Assembly (NCBI RefSeq): GCF_015319355.1
Contig: NZ_JADILU010000001.1
Location: forward strand, 186,001-250,000
Source: Psychroserpens luteus
Lineage (GTDB): Bacteria > Bacteroidota > Bacteroidia > Flavobacteriales > Flavobacteriaceae
Reading direction: 5' to 3'
Length of the DNA: 64,000 nucleotides
A program made the translations under genes and the position numbers. The notes under the pieces were generated by a model. It ran no database searches. It was not told the origin of the DNA and saw only the letters and a program-made list of their open reading frames with translations. Every line of letters starts with the position of its first letter. The first letter of the stretch is position 1. Shown here piece by piece: positions 41,935 through 50,457 of the stretch.

Positions 41935-43872
41935 TTATTTTTTTAACACCGTTTTAGTAATGACACCATCTTTGGTTTGAAATTGAACAAAGAATAATCC
42001 TGAATTCCAAGCAGATGTATCAATAGTGGAGTTGAATGGTAACCGATTAATTAGTTGACCTAACGGATTAAAAATTTTCACTTCGGAAATATCTAAACTT
42101 GAAGGTTTGTCAATAAATAATACTTCGGAAGTTGGATTTGGATACAACAAGAGGGCATTAGCTATCTCTAAATCGTCAACACCTAAAACCACATTGTTAT
42201 TTCTTGAGATTAAATCAGATTCTGGATCAAACACCACATTCTGAATTTCAAAATTAACAGTCTCTAAAAAGTTTTGTCCATTAGTACTGTTATCTAAAAC
42301 AAGATTTAGTGTTTCGCCAAGAGTACCAATTAAACGCACAGGAACTGGCGCTTCAAAAAAGGAAACCGAAGGATGACTCTGAGTTTGCACTATAGTTATT
42401 GATACTTGATTCGTTGCAGGTTGGTTCCAGTTTATTGTATAACTAGGATAGCCTTGATTGTATAACCAATCATCAAAAAACTCGGTCAAATCTTCTCCAG
42501 TAGATGTTTCGACTATATTGATAAAATCTTCCGTTTTAGCATAGTCATAAGCATGCTCTGAACTAGCTAAATAAGTCTGTAAAGCTTGGAAAAATGGTGT
42601 ATCTCCAAGTTTTTTTCGAAGCATATGTAAAACCATAGATCCTTTGTTGTAAGATAATCTACTGCTAAATATTCTGCTTACACTTGTGGTGTCTGTATCT
42701 GTGAGATATACAGATCCATCCGTTTGTGAAGTGATGGAACTATTTCGTTGCTGTTTCCATGTGGTAAAAGCATCGTTGCCATCTAAATTTTCAATTGTAA
42801 TTCCAGATAAGTAGGTGGCAAAACCTTCGTTAAGCCAGATGTCTTTCCAACTTCCGCAGGTAATTTTGTTTCCAAACCATTGATGAGCTAATTCATGAGC
42901 AACAAGATTGCGACCAAAGCTTCCCATAAATGAGACAGTTGTGTGTTCCATTCCGCCTCCCCAGCCAAATTGAGCATGACCATATTTTTCATCAGCATAA
43001 GGATATTCTTCAAATAGATTTGTGTAGATATTCATGATATCTACAGTGATAGGTGTGTTGGCCTGTGCATTTGTTAGACTTTCGGGATATACATAGTTCA
43101 CAATGTCAAACGGATTCCCATTATTTGGTACTATATGAGAATAGACTTCATAATTAGTAGCAGCAATTGCAATGAGATATGCTGGTATTGGATATTCATG
43201 CTTAAAGTGAGTCGTTTTTGATGTGCCATTAACGACTTGACTTTGTTCTAATCCATTAGAAACAGATATATATTCTTCATTAGAAGTATTGAATTGTGGT
43301 GTCGTTATAAATACATCAATAGCATCTATTTTATCATTTAAATCTTGCTTGCAAGGCCACCAAGCTTTTGCACCATAAGGTTCAGAAAGTGTCCAAATTA
43401 CAGGAGCTCCATTGTGTTCGGTTTGCTCAAATGAACCAAAACCAGAACTTATTGGATTTCCAGAATAACTTACTGTTAATGAATCTAAAACACCAGTATT
43501 TTGGATTATTGGTAATGTGATTATTAACTCATCATCAGTATTTTGGGTAAATGATAATGCATTTCCTCTTTGCATAACTTGAGAAACAATCATATTTGAG
43601 GTCAAATCAAATGTAACTGTTGATATATCACTTTTTGCTTCAAAGTAACTAGTAATATCTCCAGAAATAAACGCAACTGAAGGATCCAAATCCAGTTCTA
43701 GTCTATGATATTTTAAATCATAATTACCTGTGTTGAGGTTTGAGCGTTGCATCATATGATTTAATGCAGACTTGGCCTCAGCCTCACTAATGGCATCTAA
43801 AGTTTCGTTATAATCTTGTGAAAATGATAGTGTAGAGTAGAACCCTAATATGAGGAGTAATCTTAATTTCAT
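41935..43872 (-). CDS. Secreted M1 family aminopeptidase, T9SS cargo
   Basis: A 645-residue zinc metallopeptidase with a signal peptide (MKLRLLLILGFYSTLSFSQ). Zinc ligands are H326 and H330 in HELAHQWFG plus E349 in LNEGFATY, and the exopeptidase motif is GGGMEH (305-310, variant of GAMEN). A T9SS type A sorting domain closes the protein (LLLYPNPTSEVLFIDK...GLFFVQFQTKDG). The C-terminal helical domain of full M1 enzymes (about 850 residues) is absent. It should cleave peptides outside the cell. Its ATG is 28 bases from the structured element at 43901-44058. Confidence 0.92.
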   Translation of the reverse strand: MKLRLLLILGFYSTLSFSQDYNETLDAISEAEAKSALNHMMQRSNLNTGNYDLKYHRLELDLDPSVAFISGDITSYFEAKSDISTVTFDLTSNMIVSQVMQRGNALSFTQNTDDELIITLPIIQNTGVLDSLTVSYSGNPISSGFGSFEQTEHNGAPVIWTLSEPYGAKAWWPCKQDLNDKIDAIDVFITTPQFNTSNEEYISVSNGLEQSQVVNGTSKTTHFKHEYPIPAYLIAIAATNYEVYSHIVPNNGNPFDIVNYVYPESLTNAQANTPITVDIMNIYTNLFEEYPYADEKYGHAQFGWGGGMEHTTVSFMGSFGRNLVAHELAHQWFGNKITCGSWKDIWLNEGFATYLSGITIENLDGNDAFTTWKQQRNSSITSQTDGSVYLTDTDTTSVSRIFSSRLSYNKGSMVLHMLRKKLGDTPFFQALQTYLASSEHAYDYAKTEDFINIVETSTGEDLTEFFDDWLYNQGYPSYTINWNQPATNQVSITIVQTQSHPSVSFFEAPVPVRLIGTLGETLNLVLDNSTNGQNFLETVNFEIQNVVFDPESDLISRNNNVVLGVDDLEIANALLLYPNPTSEVLFIDKPSSLDISEVKIFNPLGQLINRLPFNSTIDTSAWNSGLFFVQFQTKDGVITKTVLKK

Positions 43873-43900
43873 AATATTTTCTTTTTATTCTAATAGTAAG

Positions 43901-44058
43901 AACTAGTTTAATCTTTTAGCGTTTAAGCGAAAATTAGTCAATTTTTAGTTATTTGAAAGCTTTTTTGATCTGCATAGCATGTCTATGGAAAGATAAAAAG
44001 AGGATAAATAACTAAATAAAGTCAATTTTTTAGCAAATGGTAAAAGTTTGAATTAGTT
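43901..44058 (+). ncRNA. Repeated structured intergenic element, copy B (possible ncRNA or MITE)
   Basis: This is the second copy of the element at 14425-14575, oriented toward the SCO gene. The ends are complementary over about 30 bp: AACTAGTTTAATCTTTTAGC against GGTAAAAGTTTGAATTAGTT, with several mismatches that would be G-U pairs in RNA. The identical blocks shared with copy A are TTTAAGCGAAAATTAGT, TTTTTTGA-x-x-TGCATAG, AAAGATAAAAAG and ATTTTTTAGCAAATGG. It lies in a 279-base divergent spacer between the M1 peptidase and SCO genes. Confidence 0.65.
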
Positions 44059-44095
44059 CTAAGTTAAAAGTAGGTAATTTGTAGGTATTCTGTCG

Positions 44096-44103
44096 TATTT
44101 TTG
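44096..44103 (+). promoter_or_regulatory. -7 promoter box of the SCO gene
   Basis: TATTTTTG (TAnnTTTG form), 48 bases before the SCO ATG and 37 bases after the end of element B. This suggests that the SCO mRNA starts outside the element, so the element would be an independent RNA or DNA unit rather than a leader. Confidence 0.5.
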
Positions 44104-44151
44104 CACACCAAACTTACAAGTCACTTTGTATAAAGTCCTAAATATCAGTTT

Positions 44152-44820
44152 ATGTTGAGATATCTAAAACAGTTGAAATTGTTTTTTTTCGTTTTTGCGA
44201 TAGTATCAGGTGTGATTATTTATTTTATTTATTCAGCTTTATATGTAGAGTATCCTTTACCAATCTATCAACCTAATAGAGTAGATGCTTCACTTGTAGA
44301 TAGTACGATTCAGTATAAAAAAAAGTATCATAAAATTGCAGATTTTGAACTCATAAATCAAAATGGTGAAACGGTTACTCAAGACACTTATAAGGATAAA
44401 ATCTATGTGGCAGACTTTTTTTTTACAACTTGCCAAACAATTTGTCCAATTATGACAGACCAGATGTTTCGTGTACAACAAGAGATTTTGAATGATGATG
44501 AGGTGATGTTGTTATCTCACTCAGTAACTCCAGAAATAGATTCGGTAGCGCAATTAAAGCGTTATGCGGTTGAGAAAGGAGTTAATGATAAAAAATGGAA
44601 TCTTGTCACAGGAGACCGAAAACAAATCTACGATCTAGCAAGAAAATCATATTTAGTAGTCAAGGATGATAATTCTGAAGACTACGGAATGGTGCACACC
44701 GAAAACTTTGCACTCATAGATAAAAACAAGCAAATTAGAGGGTTATACAATGGAGTGAGCCCGACTTCTGTAGATTCATTAATACAAGATATTAAGCGTC
44801 TAAAAAAGGAATATCAATAA
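44152..44820 (+). CDS. SCO family copper chaperone (SCO1/SenC/PrrC)
   Basis: A 222-residue membrane-anchored thioredoxin-fold protein. There is an N-terminal helix (about 8-30), then the CxxxC copper motif C94-C98 in TTCQTICPIM and the third ligand H182 in GMVHTENFALID. SCO proteins deliver copper to the CuA site of cytochrome c oxidase. The window also carries haem synthesis and a dead cytochrome c gene, so a respiratory role fits. It is followed after 71 bases by feoA, but a new promoter there makes separate transcription likely. Confidence 0.93.
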   Translation: MLRYLKQLKLFFFVFAIVSGVIIYFIYSALYVEYPLPIYQPNRVDASLVDSTIQYKKKYHKIADFELINQNGETVTQDTYKDKIYVADFFFTTCQTICPIMTDQMFRVQQEILNDDEVMLLSHSVTPEIDSVAQLKRYAVEKGVNDKKWNLVTGDRKQIYDLARKSYLVVKDDNSEDYGMVHTENFALIDKNKQIRGLYNGVSPTSVDSLIQDIKRLKKEYQ

Positions 44821-44857
44821 AAAACGACTACAATTTTTTTACACTAAAATTTTCCTT

Positions 44858-44886
44858 TACTTTTGCTTACTTAAAATCAATCTAAA
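44858..44886 (+). promoter_or_regulatory. feoAB promoter with candidate metal box
   Basis: A -7 box TACTTTTG (44858-44865) is followed at the expected transcription start by TTAAAATC-AATCTAAA (44871-44886). The right half AATCTAAA is identical to the right half of the DtxR/TonB-receptor palindrome, and AATCTAAATAAG is shared with the AraC leader. The left half is degenerate (5 of 8). Confidence 0.5.
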
Positions 44887-44891
44887 TAAGC

Positions 44892-45125
44892 TTGAAATTA
44901 ACATTAGCAGATATCAAACGAGGTCAACAAGGTGTAATTATCGATGTTTCATCAATTCATATACCACTTAAACTCTTAGAAATGGGATGTTTACCTGGTA
45001 ATCCTGTCGAGTTAGTACAAGTTGCTCCATTTGCAGATCCCATGTATCTCAATATTAATGGAACCCATTTAGCGATAAGAAAAGAAACTGCAATTCACAT
45101 TTTAATCGAGATCTCCAATGTCTAA
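44892..45125 (+). CDS. feoA: FeoA domain protein
   Basis: A 77-residue SH3-like protein starting at a TTG (MKLTLADIKRGQQGVI); no in-frame ATG precedes the conserved region. The core LLEMGCLPGNPVELVQVAPFADP and the end LAIRKETAIHILIEI are those of FeoA. It is thought to bind FeoB and tune ferrous iron uptake. Its end overlaps feoB by eight bases, so the two are translated together. Confidence 0.93.
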   Translation: MKLTLADIKRGQQGVIIDVSSIHIPLKLLEMGCLPGNPVELVQVAPFADPMYLNINGTHLAIRKETAIHILIEISNV

Positions 45126-47217
45126 ACAAATAAATGTTGCACTTATTGGAAACCCAAATACAGGTAAAACCTCTGTTTTTAATTCGCTTACCGGTTTAAA
45201 TCAAAAAGTAGGTAACTACCCAGGAATTACGGTTGAGAAAAAAGAAGGTATCTGTAAACTCCCAAGAGGAGTTAAAGCTCATATCATTGATTTACCAGGA
45301 ACGTATAGTTTAAATGCGTCTTCTCTTGATGAAAATGTGGTGATTGAATTACTTCTTAATAAAAACGATAAAGATTTCCCTGATGTTGCAGTCGTCGTAA
45401 GTGATGTAGAAAATTTAAAACGAAATTTACTCTTATACACTCAAATTAAAGATTTAAAAATCCCTACAATTCTAGTTATTAATATGTCTGATAGAATGGC
45501 TTATAAAGGCATTCAGTTAGATATCGCATATTTAGAAAAAGAACTACAAACTAAAATTGCACTTGTAAGTACTAGAAAAAATAAAGGGATTGATCAACTT
45601 AAGGAGTTGATTACAAATTACAAAGAGCTTTCTACAGAGCCTTGTTTGAATGCTTCGGAAATTGATAAAGAGTATTTTGATAAACTAAGAAAAGCATTCC
45701 CAAATCAATTATTATATAAACTGTGGTTGGTTATCACGCAAGATGTTAACTTCGGAAAAATTGATAGAAACGAAATTGATGCCATCAATAGTTTTAAAAC
45801 AAAAGGTAAAGCAGATCTTAAACGTTTACAGCAAAAAGAAACTATAAAACGCTATCAATTTATCAATAATACGCTTAAAAAAGGGCAGACGATAGATCTT
45901 AAATCTGCTAAAGATCTTAGAATAAAATTAGATAGAATACTTACTCATAAGGTTTGGGGTTATTTGATTTTTGCGGTTATTTTACTCACAATTTTTCAGG
46001 CCATCTATGATTGGTCAAGTGTTCCTATGGATTTTATTGACAGTGCATTTGCGTCATTAAGCGAATGGACAAAAAATGTCATGCCAGAAGGCGCTTTTAC
46101 AAGTTTAATTGCCGAGGGTATTATTCCTGGATTGGGTGGTATTGTAATATTCATTCCGCAGATCGCATTTTTATTTTTATTCATCTCAGTATTAGAAGAA
46201 ACGGGCTATATGAGTCGCGTCGTCTTTTTAATGGATCGTATTATGAGGCGATTTGGATTAAGCGGGAAAAGTGTTGTGCCATTAATATCAGGAACAGCTT
46301 GTGCCATTCCTGCAATTATGGCTACTCGAAATATTGAAAGTTGGAAAGAACGATTAATTACCATTTTAGTGACGCCTTTCACAACCTGTTCTGCACGACT
46401 ACCAGTCTATTTAATAATCATTTCATTAGTCATACCAGAAGGTCGTTTCTTCGGTTTGAGTTATCAAGCATTAACCTTAATGTTACTCTACCTTATTGGA
46501 TTTGGCGCAGCAATTATTTCAGCTTGGATTTTAAATAAAATTTTAAAAATTAAGAGTAAGACCTTTTTTGTGGTAGAAATGCCAAATTATAAGTTGCCAT
46601 TATTTAAAAATGTAGCGCTTACTGTTTTAGAGAAAACAAAATCATTTGTGTTTGGTGCAGGTAAAATCATTTTAGCCATATCAATTGTGCTTTGGTTTCT
46701 TGCATCTTATGGATCTGGAGATGATTTCAATAATGCAGAAGAAATTATAACAACTCAATTTGCTTCGGAAAATTTATCTTCGGAAGAATTGCAACAAAAA
46801 ATATCATCACATCAACTAGAACATTCATTTATAGGTATTGCAGGACATGCCATTGAGCCAGCTATTAGACCATTAGGTTATGATTGGAAAATAGGAATCG
46901 CCATTGTAAGTTCATTTGCAGCGCGTGAAGTTTTTGTAGGAACATTAGCAACTATTTATAGTGTTGGAAGTGATGAAGAAGAAACTATAAAAAACCGAAT
47001 GGCAGGAGAAGTCAACCCAATTTTGGGAGGACCTTTATTTAATTTTGCTAGCGGAATCTCACTCTTACTTTTTTACGCCTTTGCCATGCAATGTATGAGT
47101 ACTTTAGCAGTTGTAAAACGAGAAACTAACTCTTGGAAATGGCCAATGTATCAATTAGTAATTATGAGTGCATTTGCTTATGTTGTTGCATTGATTGCTT
47201 ATCAGGTTTTAAAGTAA
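45118..47217 (+). CDS. feoB: Ferrous iron transport protein B
   Basis: A 699-residue inner-membrane Fe2+ transporter. The N-terminal G domain has G1 GNPNTGKTS (11-19), G3 DLPGTYS and G4 as the variant NMSD (instead of NxxD). A helical spacer leads to the membrane part with two gate repeats, including SGTACAIPAIMATRNI and the cysteine-containing TPFTTCSARLPVY, plus the C-terminal AREVFVGTLATIYSVG. The length is normal. It is followed by a small Cys-rich membrane protein, as in many Bacteroidetes. Confidence 0.96.
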   Translation: MSKQINVALIGNPNTGKTSVFNSLTGLNQKVGNYPGITVEKKEGICKLPRGVKAHIIDLPGTYSLNASSLDENVVIELLLNKNDKDFPDVAVVVSDVENLKRNLLLYTQIKDLKIPTILVINMSDRMAYKGIQLDIAYLEKELQTKIALVSTRKNKGIDQLKELITNYKELSTEPCLNASEIDKEYFDKLRKAFPNQLLYKLWLVITQDVNFGKIDRNEIDAINSFKTKGKADLKRLQQKETIKRYQFINNTLKKGQTIDLKSAKDLRIKLDRILTHKVWGYLIFAVILLTIFQAIYDWSSVPMDFIDSAFASLSEWTKNVMPEGAFTSLIAEGIIPGLGGIVIFIPQIAFLFLFISVLEETGYMSRVVFLMDRIMRRFGLSGKSVVPLISGTACAIPAIMATRNIESWKERLITILVTPFTTCSARLPVYLIIISLVIPEGRFFGLSYQALTLMLLYLIGFGAAIISAWILNKILKIKSKTFFVVEMPNYKLPLFKNVALTVLEKTKSFVFGAGKIILAISIVLWFLASYGSGDDFNNAEEIITTQFASENLSSEELQQKISSHQLEHSFIGIAGHAIEPAIRPLGYDWKIGIAIVSSFAAREVFVGTLATIYSVGSDEEETIKNRMAGEVNPILGGPLFNFASGISLLLFYAFAMQCMSTLAVVKRETNSWKWPMYQLVIMSAFAYVVALIAYQVLK

Positions 47218-47247
47218 AGAAATAGGTTTAGATACGACCAAACAGAT

Positions 47248-47391
47248 ATGAACACGATAATTCAAAACATATTAGTTTTTATAGCAGTTGCTTTAGCGAT
47301 TTGGTTTTTATTGCATAAGTATGGTGTACTTCCAAAGAAAAAAACATCGGGTTCTAAAGCTTGTGGTCAAGATGATTGTGGATGTCACTAA
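47248..47391 (+). CDS. FeoB-associated Cys-rich membrane protein (47 residues)
   Basis: A very short gene, 30 bases after feoB. One membrane helix spans about residues 6-22 (NILVFIAVALAIWFLL), followed by a lysine patch (PKKKTSG) and a cysteine-rich tail ending ACGQDDCGCH. This is the layout of the small FeoB-associated Cys-rich membrane proteins. It may hand over or hold Fe2+ at FeoB, which is inference. It converges with the DtxR-type gene with an 11-base gap and no visible terminator. Confidence 0.85.
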   Translation: MNTIIQNILVFIAVALAIWFLLHKYGVLPKKKTSGSKACGQDDCGCH

Positions 47392-47402
47392 AGTCATTTA
47401 GG

Positions 47403-48059
47403 CTAGAGAGCTTTTAAATATAGATTTTTAGCAACATTTTGCGACACGACCATTTCGGTGGTGTTCAGTTTTATTTTTACAGAGTTATCAAAAGGTTCTT
47501 TATGTAAAACTTCAATAGTTGTACCTAAACCAATAGAATTACTATCTAAATATTGAAGAAAATTAGTAGAAGTGTCCTCAACTCCAATACACTTATATTG
47601 TGTTCCAATTTCAGCTTGTAACAAAGCTATTTTGTCAATTTTATTAAACTTTCCATTTTTATCAGGAATAGGGTCTCCATGTGGATCGTACATAGGGAAT
47701 TCTAAAAAAGCATCAAGTTCATCAATTAGTTTGTCAGATTTGATGTGTTCTAAATGCTCTGCCACTTCATGGACTTCATCCCAAGTAAAATTTAATTTTT
47801 CTACTAAAAAAACTTCCCAAAGCCTATGTTTTCTAACAATATTGACTGCAATATTAATACCATTTTTAGTCAATTTAACACCTTGATACTTTTTATAGTT
47901 GAGGTACTCTTTATCTGCTAACTTCTTAACCATATCAGTAACAGATGATGCTTTAGTATTTAAAACTTCAGCAATAGCATTCGTGTTGACCATGTCTTTA
48001 CCATAGTTTCCCAAATGATAGATGGCTTTGATATAATTTTCTTCGGTAAGTGTAATCAT
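47403..48059 (-). CDS. DtxR/MntR family metal-dependent transcriptional regulator
   Basis: A 218-residue regulator. The ATG at 48059 is chosen (MITLTEENYIKAIYHLG, the family start); an upstream in-frame ATG adds only hydrophobic residues. Residues about 1-60 are the winged helix (NTKASSVTDMVKKLADKEYL), 65-135 the dimerisation and metal-binding domain (RKHRLWEVFLVEKL; VHEVAEHLEHIKSDKL), and the last ~75 residues an FeoA/SH3-like domain. It senses Mn2+ or Fe2+. A palindrome in the spacer to the TonB receptor is the likely operator, for both itself and the receptor. Confidence 0.94.
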   Translation of the reverse strand: MITLTEENYIKAIYHLGNYGKDMVNTNAIAEVLNTKASSVTDMVKKLADKEYLNYKKYQGVKLTKNGINIAVNIVRKHRLWEVFLVEKLNFTWDEVHEVAEHLEHIKSDKLIDELDAFLEFPMYDPHGDPIPDKNGKFNKIDKIALLQAEIGTQYKCIGVEDTSTNFLQYLDSNSIGLGTTIEVLHKEPFDNSVKIKLNTTEMVVSQNVAKNLYLKAL

Positions 48060-48114
48060 AACTATTATATAAACTAAGTAACAAATATACATATATTAAA
48101 ATTTTAAAATAATT

Positions 48115-48146
48115 TTTAGACTAATCTAAAACTTATTTTATATTTG
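48115..48146 (+). promoter_or_regulatory. Metal box and promoter of the TonB receptor
   Basis: A palindrome TTTAGACT-AATCTAAA (48115-48130; one mismatch in 8+8) sits at the -33 region, upstream of a -7 box TATATTTG (48139-48146). It lies between the divergent DtxR-type regulator and the TonB receptor, the classical place for an autoregulated metal operator. Confidence 0.65.
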
Positions 48147-48160
48147 TTGAAAATTATATT

Positions 48161-50416
48161 GTGATAAGACTAATTTTTCTTTCGATGTTCTGTTTTAGTG
48201 TTTTAGTTCAAGGGCAAAATTCCTATGAAATTAAAGGTCGAGTTTTGTTAGAAAATGAAGGTTTACCTTATGTAAGTGTTTATATTAAAGGATCAAGTAT
48301 TGGAGCAATTACAGATGATGATGGATTTTTTGTGCTTAAAAATGTTGAGCTTGGTACTCATGAAATTGTTGCATCCTTTGTTGGTTACAAAACCATTGAA
48401 AAATCAGTTGATGTTTCCGAAGCTATAGAAAATCTAAACTTCAACATGGTTTATGACGAGTCTTTAGATGAAATTGTAGTAACTGGTACACTTAAAGCTG
48501 TGAGTCGTTTAGAAAGTCCTGTACCTGTAGAGGTCTATTCTCCTGCATTTTTTAAAAAGAACCCAACACCTAATCTTTTTGAGGCACTTCAAAATGTAAA
48601 TGGAGTTCGACCACAACTTAATTGTAATGTCTGTAATACTGGAGATGTTCATATTAATGGTTTAGAGGGACCTTATACATTAGTTTTAATTGATGGTATG
48701 CCAATTGTGAGCGGTTTGTCAACGGTTTATGGCTTGTCAGGTATTCCAAATTTTTTAATTGAGCAAATAGAAATCGTAAAAGGTCCTGCATCTTCATTAT
48801 ATGGAAGTGAAGCAGTTGGCGGTTTAATCAACATCATCACCAAATTACCAGAAAATGCACCAATCGTTTTTGCAGATAGTTTTGTAACAGGTTGGGGAGA
48901 AGTCAATGTGGATGCGGGTTTTAAAACTAAGGTTGGAGAAAAAACAACCATGTTGTTTGGTACTAATTATTTTACTTACAATAATAAAGTTGATAATAAC
49001 AACGATAATTTCACAGATTTAACACTTCAAGATCGCATCTCTATTTTTAATAAATGGGATTTTAAAAGAAAAGATAATAAAGTACTTTCTCTTGCTGGTC
49101 GGTTTTTTTATGAAGATCGTTGGGGAGGAGAACTCCAATGGAACAAAAGTTTTAGAGGAGGAGATGAGGTTTATGGAGAAAGTATTTATACGACGAGATA
49201 TGCGTTTTTAGGAAAATATGAACTTCCAATAGATGAAAAGATAGACTTCCAATTCTCATACTCAGATCATGATCAAAATTCTGTTTATGGAAACACAACA
49301 TATTTAGCACAACAGCGTATCGGTTTTGGACAATTTGTTTGGGATAAACCTCTAGAAAAGCATGATCTTTTATTTGGTGTTGCTATACGTTATAATTATT
49401 ATAATGATAATACAACTGCAACATTACATCCAGATGAAGTAACCATCCCATCGTTATTTGTACAAGATGAAATCAAACTGACTAATAAACAAAACCTTCT
49501 ACTAGGTATTCGCTATGATTATGATGAAAGACATGGTTTTATATTGACGCCTCGTATTGCCTATAAATATAAACCTACAGATAATGATATTATAAGAGTT
49601 AATGCTGGTACAGGATTTAGAGTTGTAAACCTGTTTACAGAAGAGCATGCAGCACTTACAGGAGCAAGAGATGTTATTATTGAAGAAGAATTAGATCCAG
49701 AGCAATCCTATAATATTAATGTCAATTACCTTAAAAAATGGTATACTAAAAAAGGGATGATATTTACCTTTGATACATCTTTATGGTACACTCATTTTAC
49801 TAATGCAATCGTTCCAGATTATGATACTAATCCTAACCAAATTATTTATGATAATTTAGATGGATACTCTACATCAAAAGGGTTGAGTTTGAGTTTAGAT
49901 GCTGTTTTAGCAAGTGGAATACGAGGCAGTATTGGTACAACATTTCAAGATGTTTCACAAACAGAAAAAGGGGAGCGTACACGTCAAATCTTGACAGAAC
50001 GTTTTACAGGGACTTGGTCTTTATCTTACAAAAACTATCCTACAAATATCACAATAGATTATACAGGTAACCTTTATGGGCCAATGCGTTTGCCAACACT
50101 TGGAGATTTAGATCCTAGACAAGAATTTTCTCCTACTTGGAGCATTCAAAACATACAATTTACTTATGATGGTTTTGACAATTTTGAAGTATATGCAGGT
50201 ATTAAAAATCTTTTAAATTGGACTCCAAACAAAGGAAACCCTTTCATCATTGCCAGATCAGATGATCCTTTTGATGAGAATGTTGAGTTTAATTCCGACG
50301 GAAATGTGCTAGCTACACAAGACAATCCATATGCATTAACTTTTGACCCATCATATGTTTATGGACCAAATCAAGGAATTAGAGCATTTTTTGGATTACG
50401 ATATACATTAAATTAA
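48161..50416 (+). CDS. TonB-dependent receptor for a metal or metal complex
   Basis: A 751-residue outer-membrane receptor. It starts at GTG (MIRLIFLSMFCFSVLVQGQ signal peptide; an ATG 24 bases on would also give a signal). Residues about 22-105 form a carboxypeptidase-regulatory-like domain (YEIKGRVLLENEGLPYVSVY), followed by the plug (about 115-225, with RPQLNCNVCNTGDVHINGLE and IEIVKGPASSLYGSEAVGGL) and the barrel, which ends FFGLRYTLN. The CNVC pair in the plug is notable and may bind metal. It precedes the Zn/Mn-type ABC transporter genes and is divergent from the DtxR regulator, so Mn, Fe or Zn uptake is the likely role. Confidence 0.9.
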   Translation: MIRLIFLSMFCFSVLVQGQNSYEIKGRVLLENEGLPYVSVYIKGSSIGAITDDDGFFVLKNVELGTHEIVASFVGYKTIEKSVDVSEAIENLNFNMVYDESLDEIVVTGTLKAVSRLESPVPVEVYSPAFFKKNPTPNLFEALQNVNGVRPQLNCNVCNTGDVHINGLEGPYTLVLIDGMPIVSGLSTVYGLSGIPNFLIEQIEIVKGPASSLYGSEAVGGLINIITKLPENAPIVFADSFVTGWGEVNVDAGFKTKVGEKTTMLFGTNYFTYNNKVDNNNDNFTDLTLQDRISIFNKWDFKRKDNKVLSLAGRFFYEDRWGGELQWNKSFRGGDEVYGESIYTTRYAFLGKYELPIDEKIDFQFSYSDHDQNSVYGNTTYLAQQRIGFGQFVWDKPLEKHDLLFGVAIRYNYYNDNTTATLHPDEVTIPSLFVQDEIKLTNKQNLLLGIRYDYDERHGFILTPRIAYKYKPTDNDIIRVNAGTGFRVVNLFTEEHAALTGARDVIIEEELDPEQSYNINVNYLKKWYTKKGMIFTFDTSLWYTHFTNAIVPDYDTNPNQIIYDNLDGYSTSKGLSLSLDAVLASGIRGSIGTTFQDVSQTEKGERTRQILTERFTGTWSLSYKNYPTNITIDYTGNLYGPMRLPTLGDLDPRQEFSPTWSIQNIQFTYDGFDNFEVYAGIKNLLNWTPNKGNPFIIARSDDPFDENVEFNSDGNVLATQDNPYALTFDPSYVYGPNQGIRAFFGLRYTLN

Positions 50417-50457
50417 CTTGCTAATTTTTAGTACCTTCGTAATTAAAATTTAGAGTA

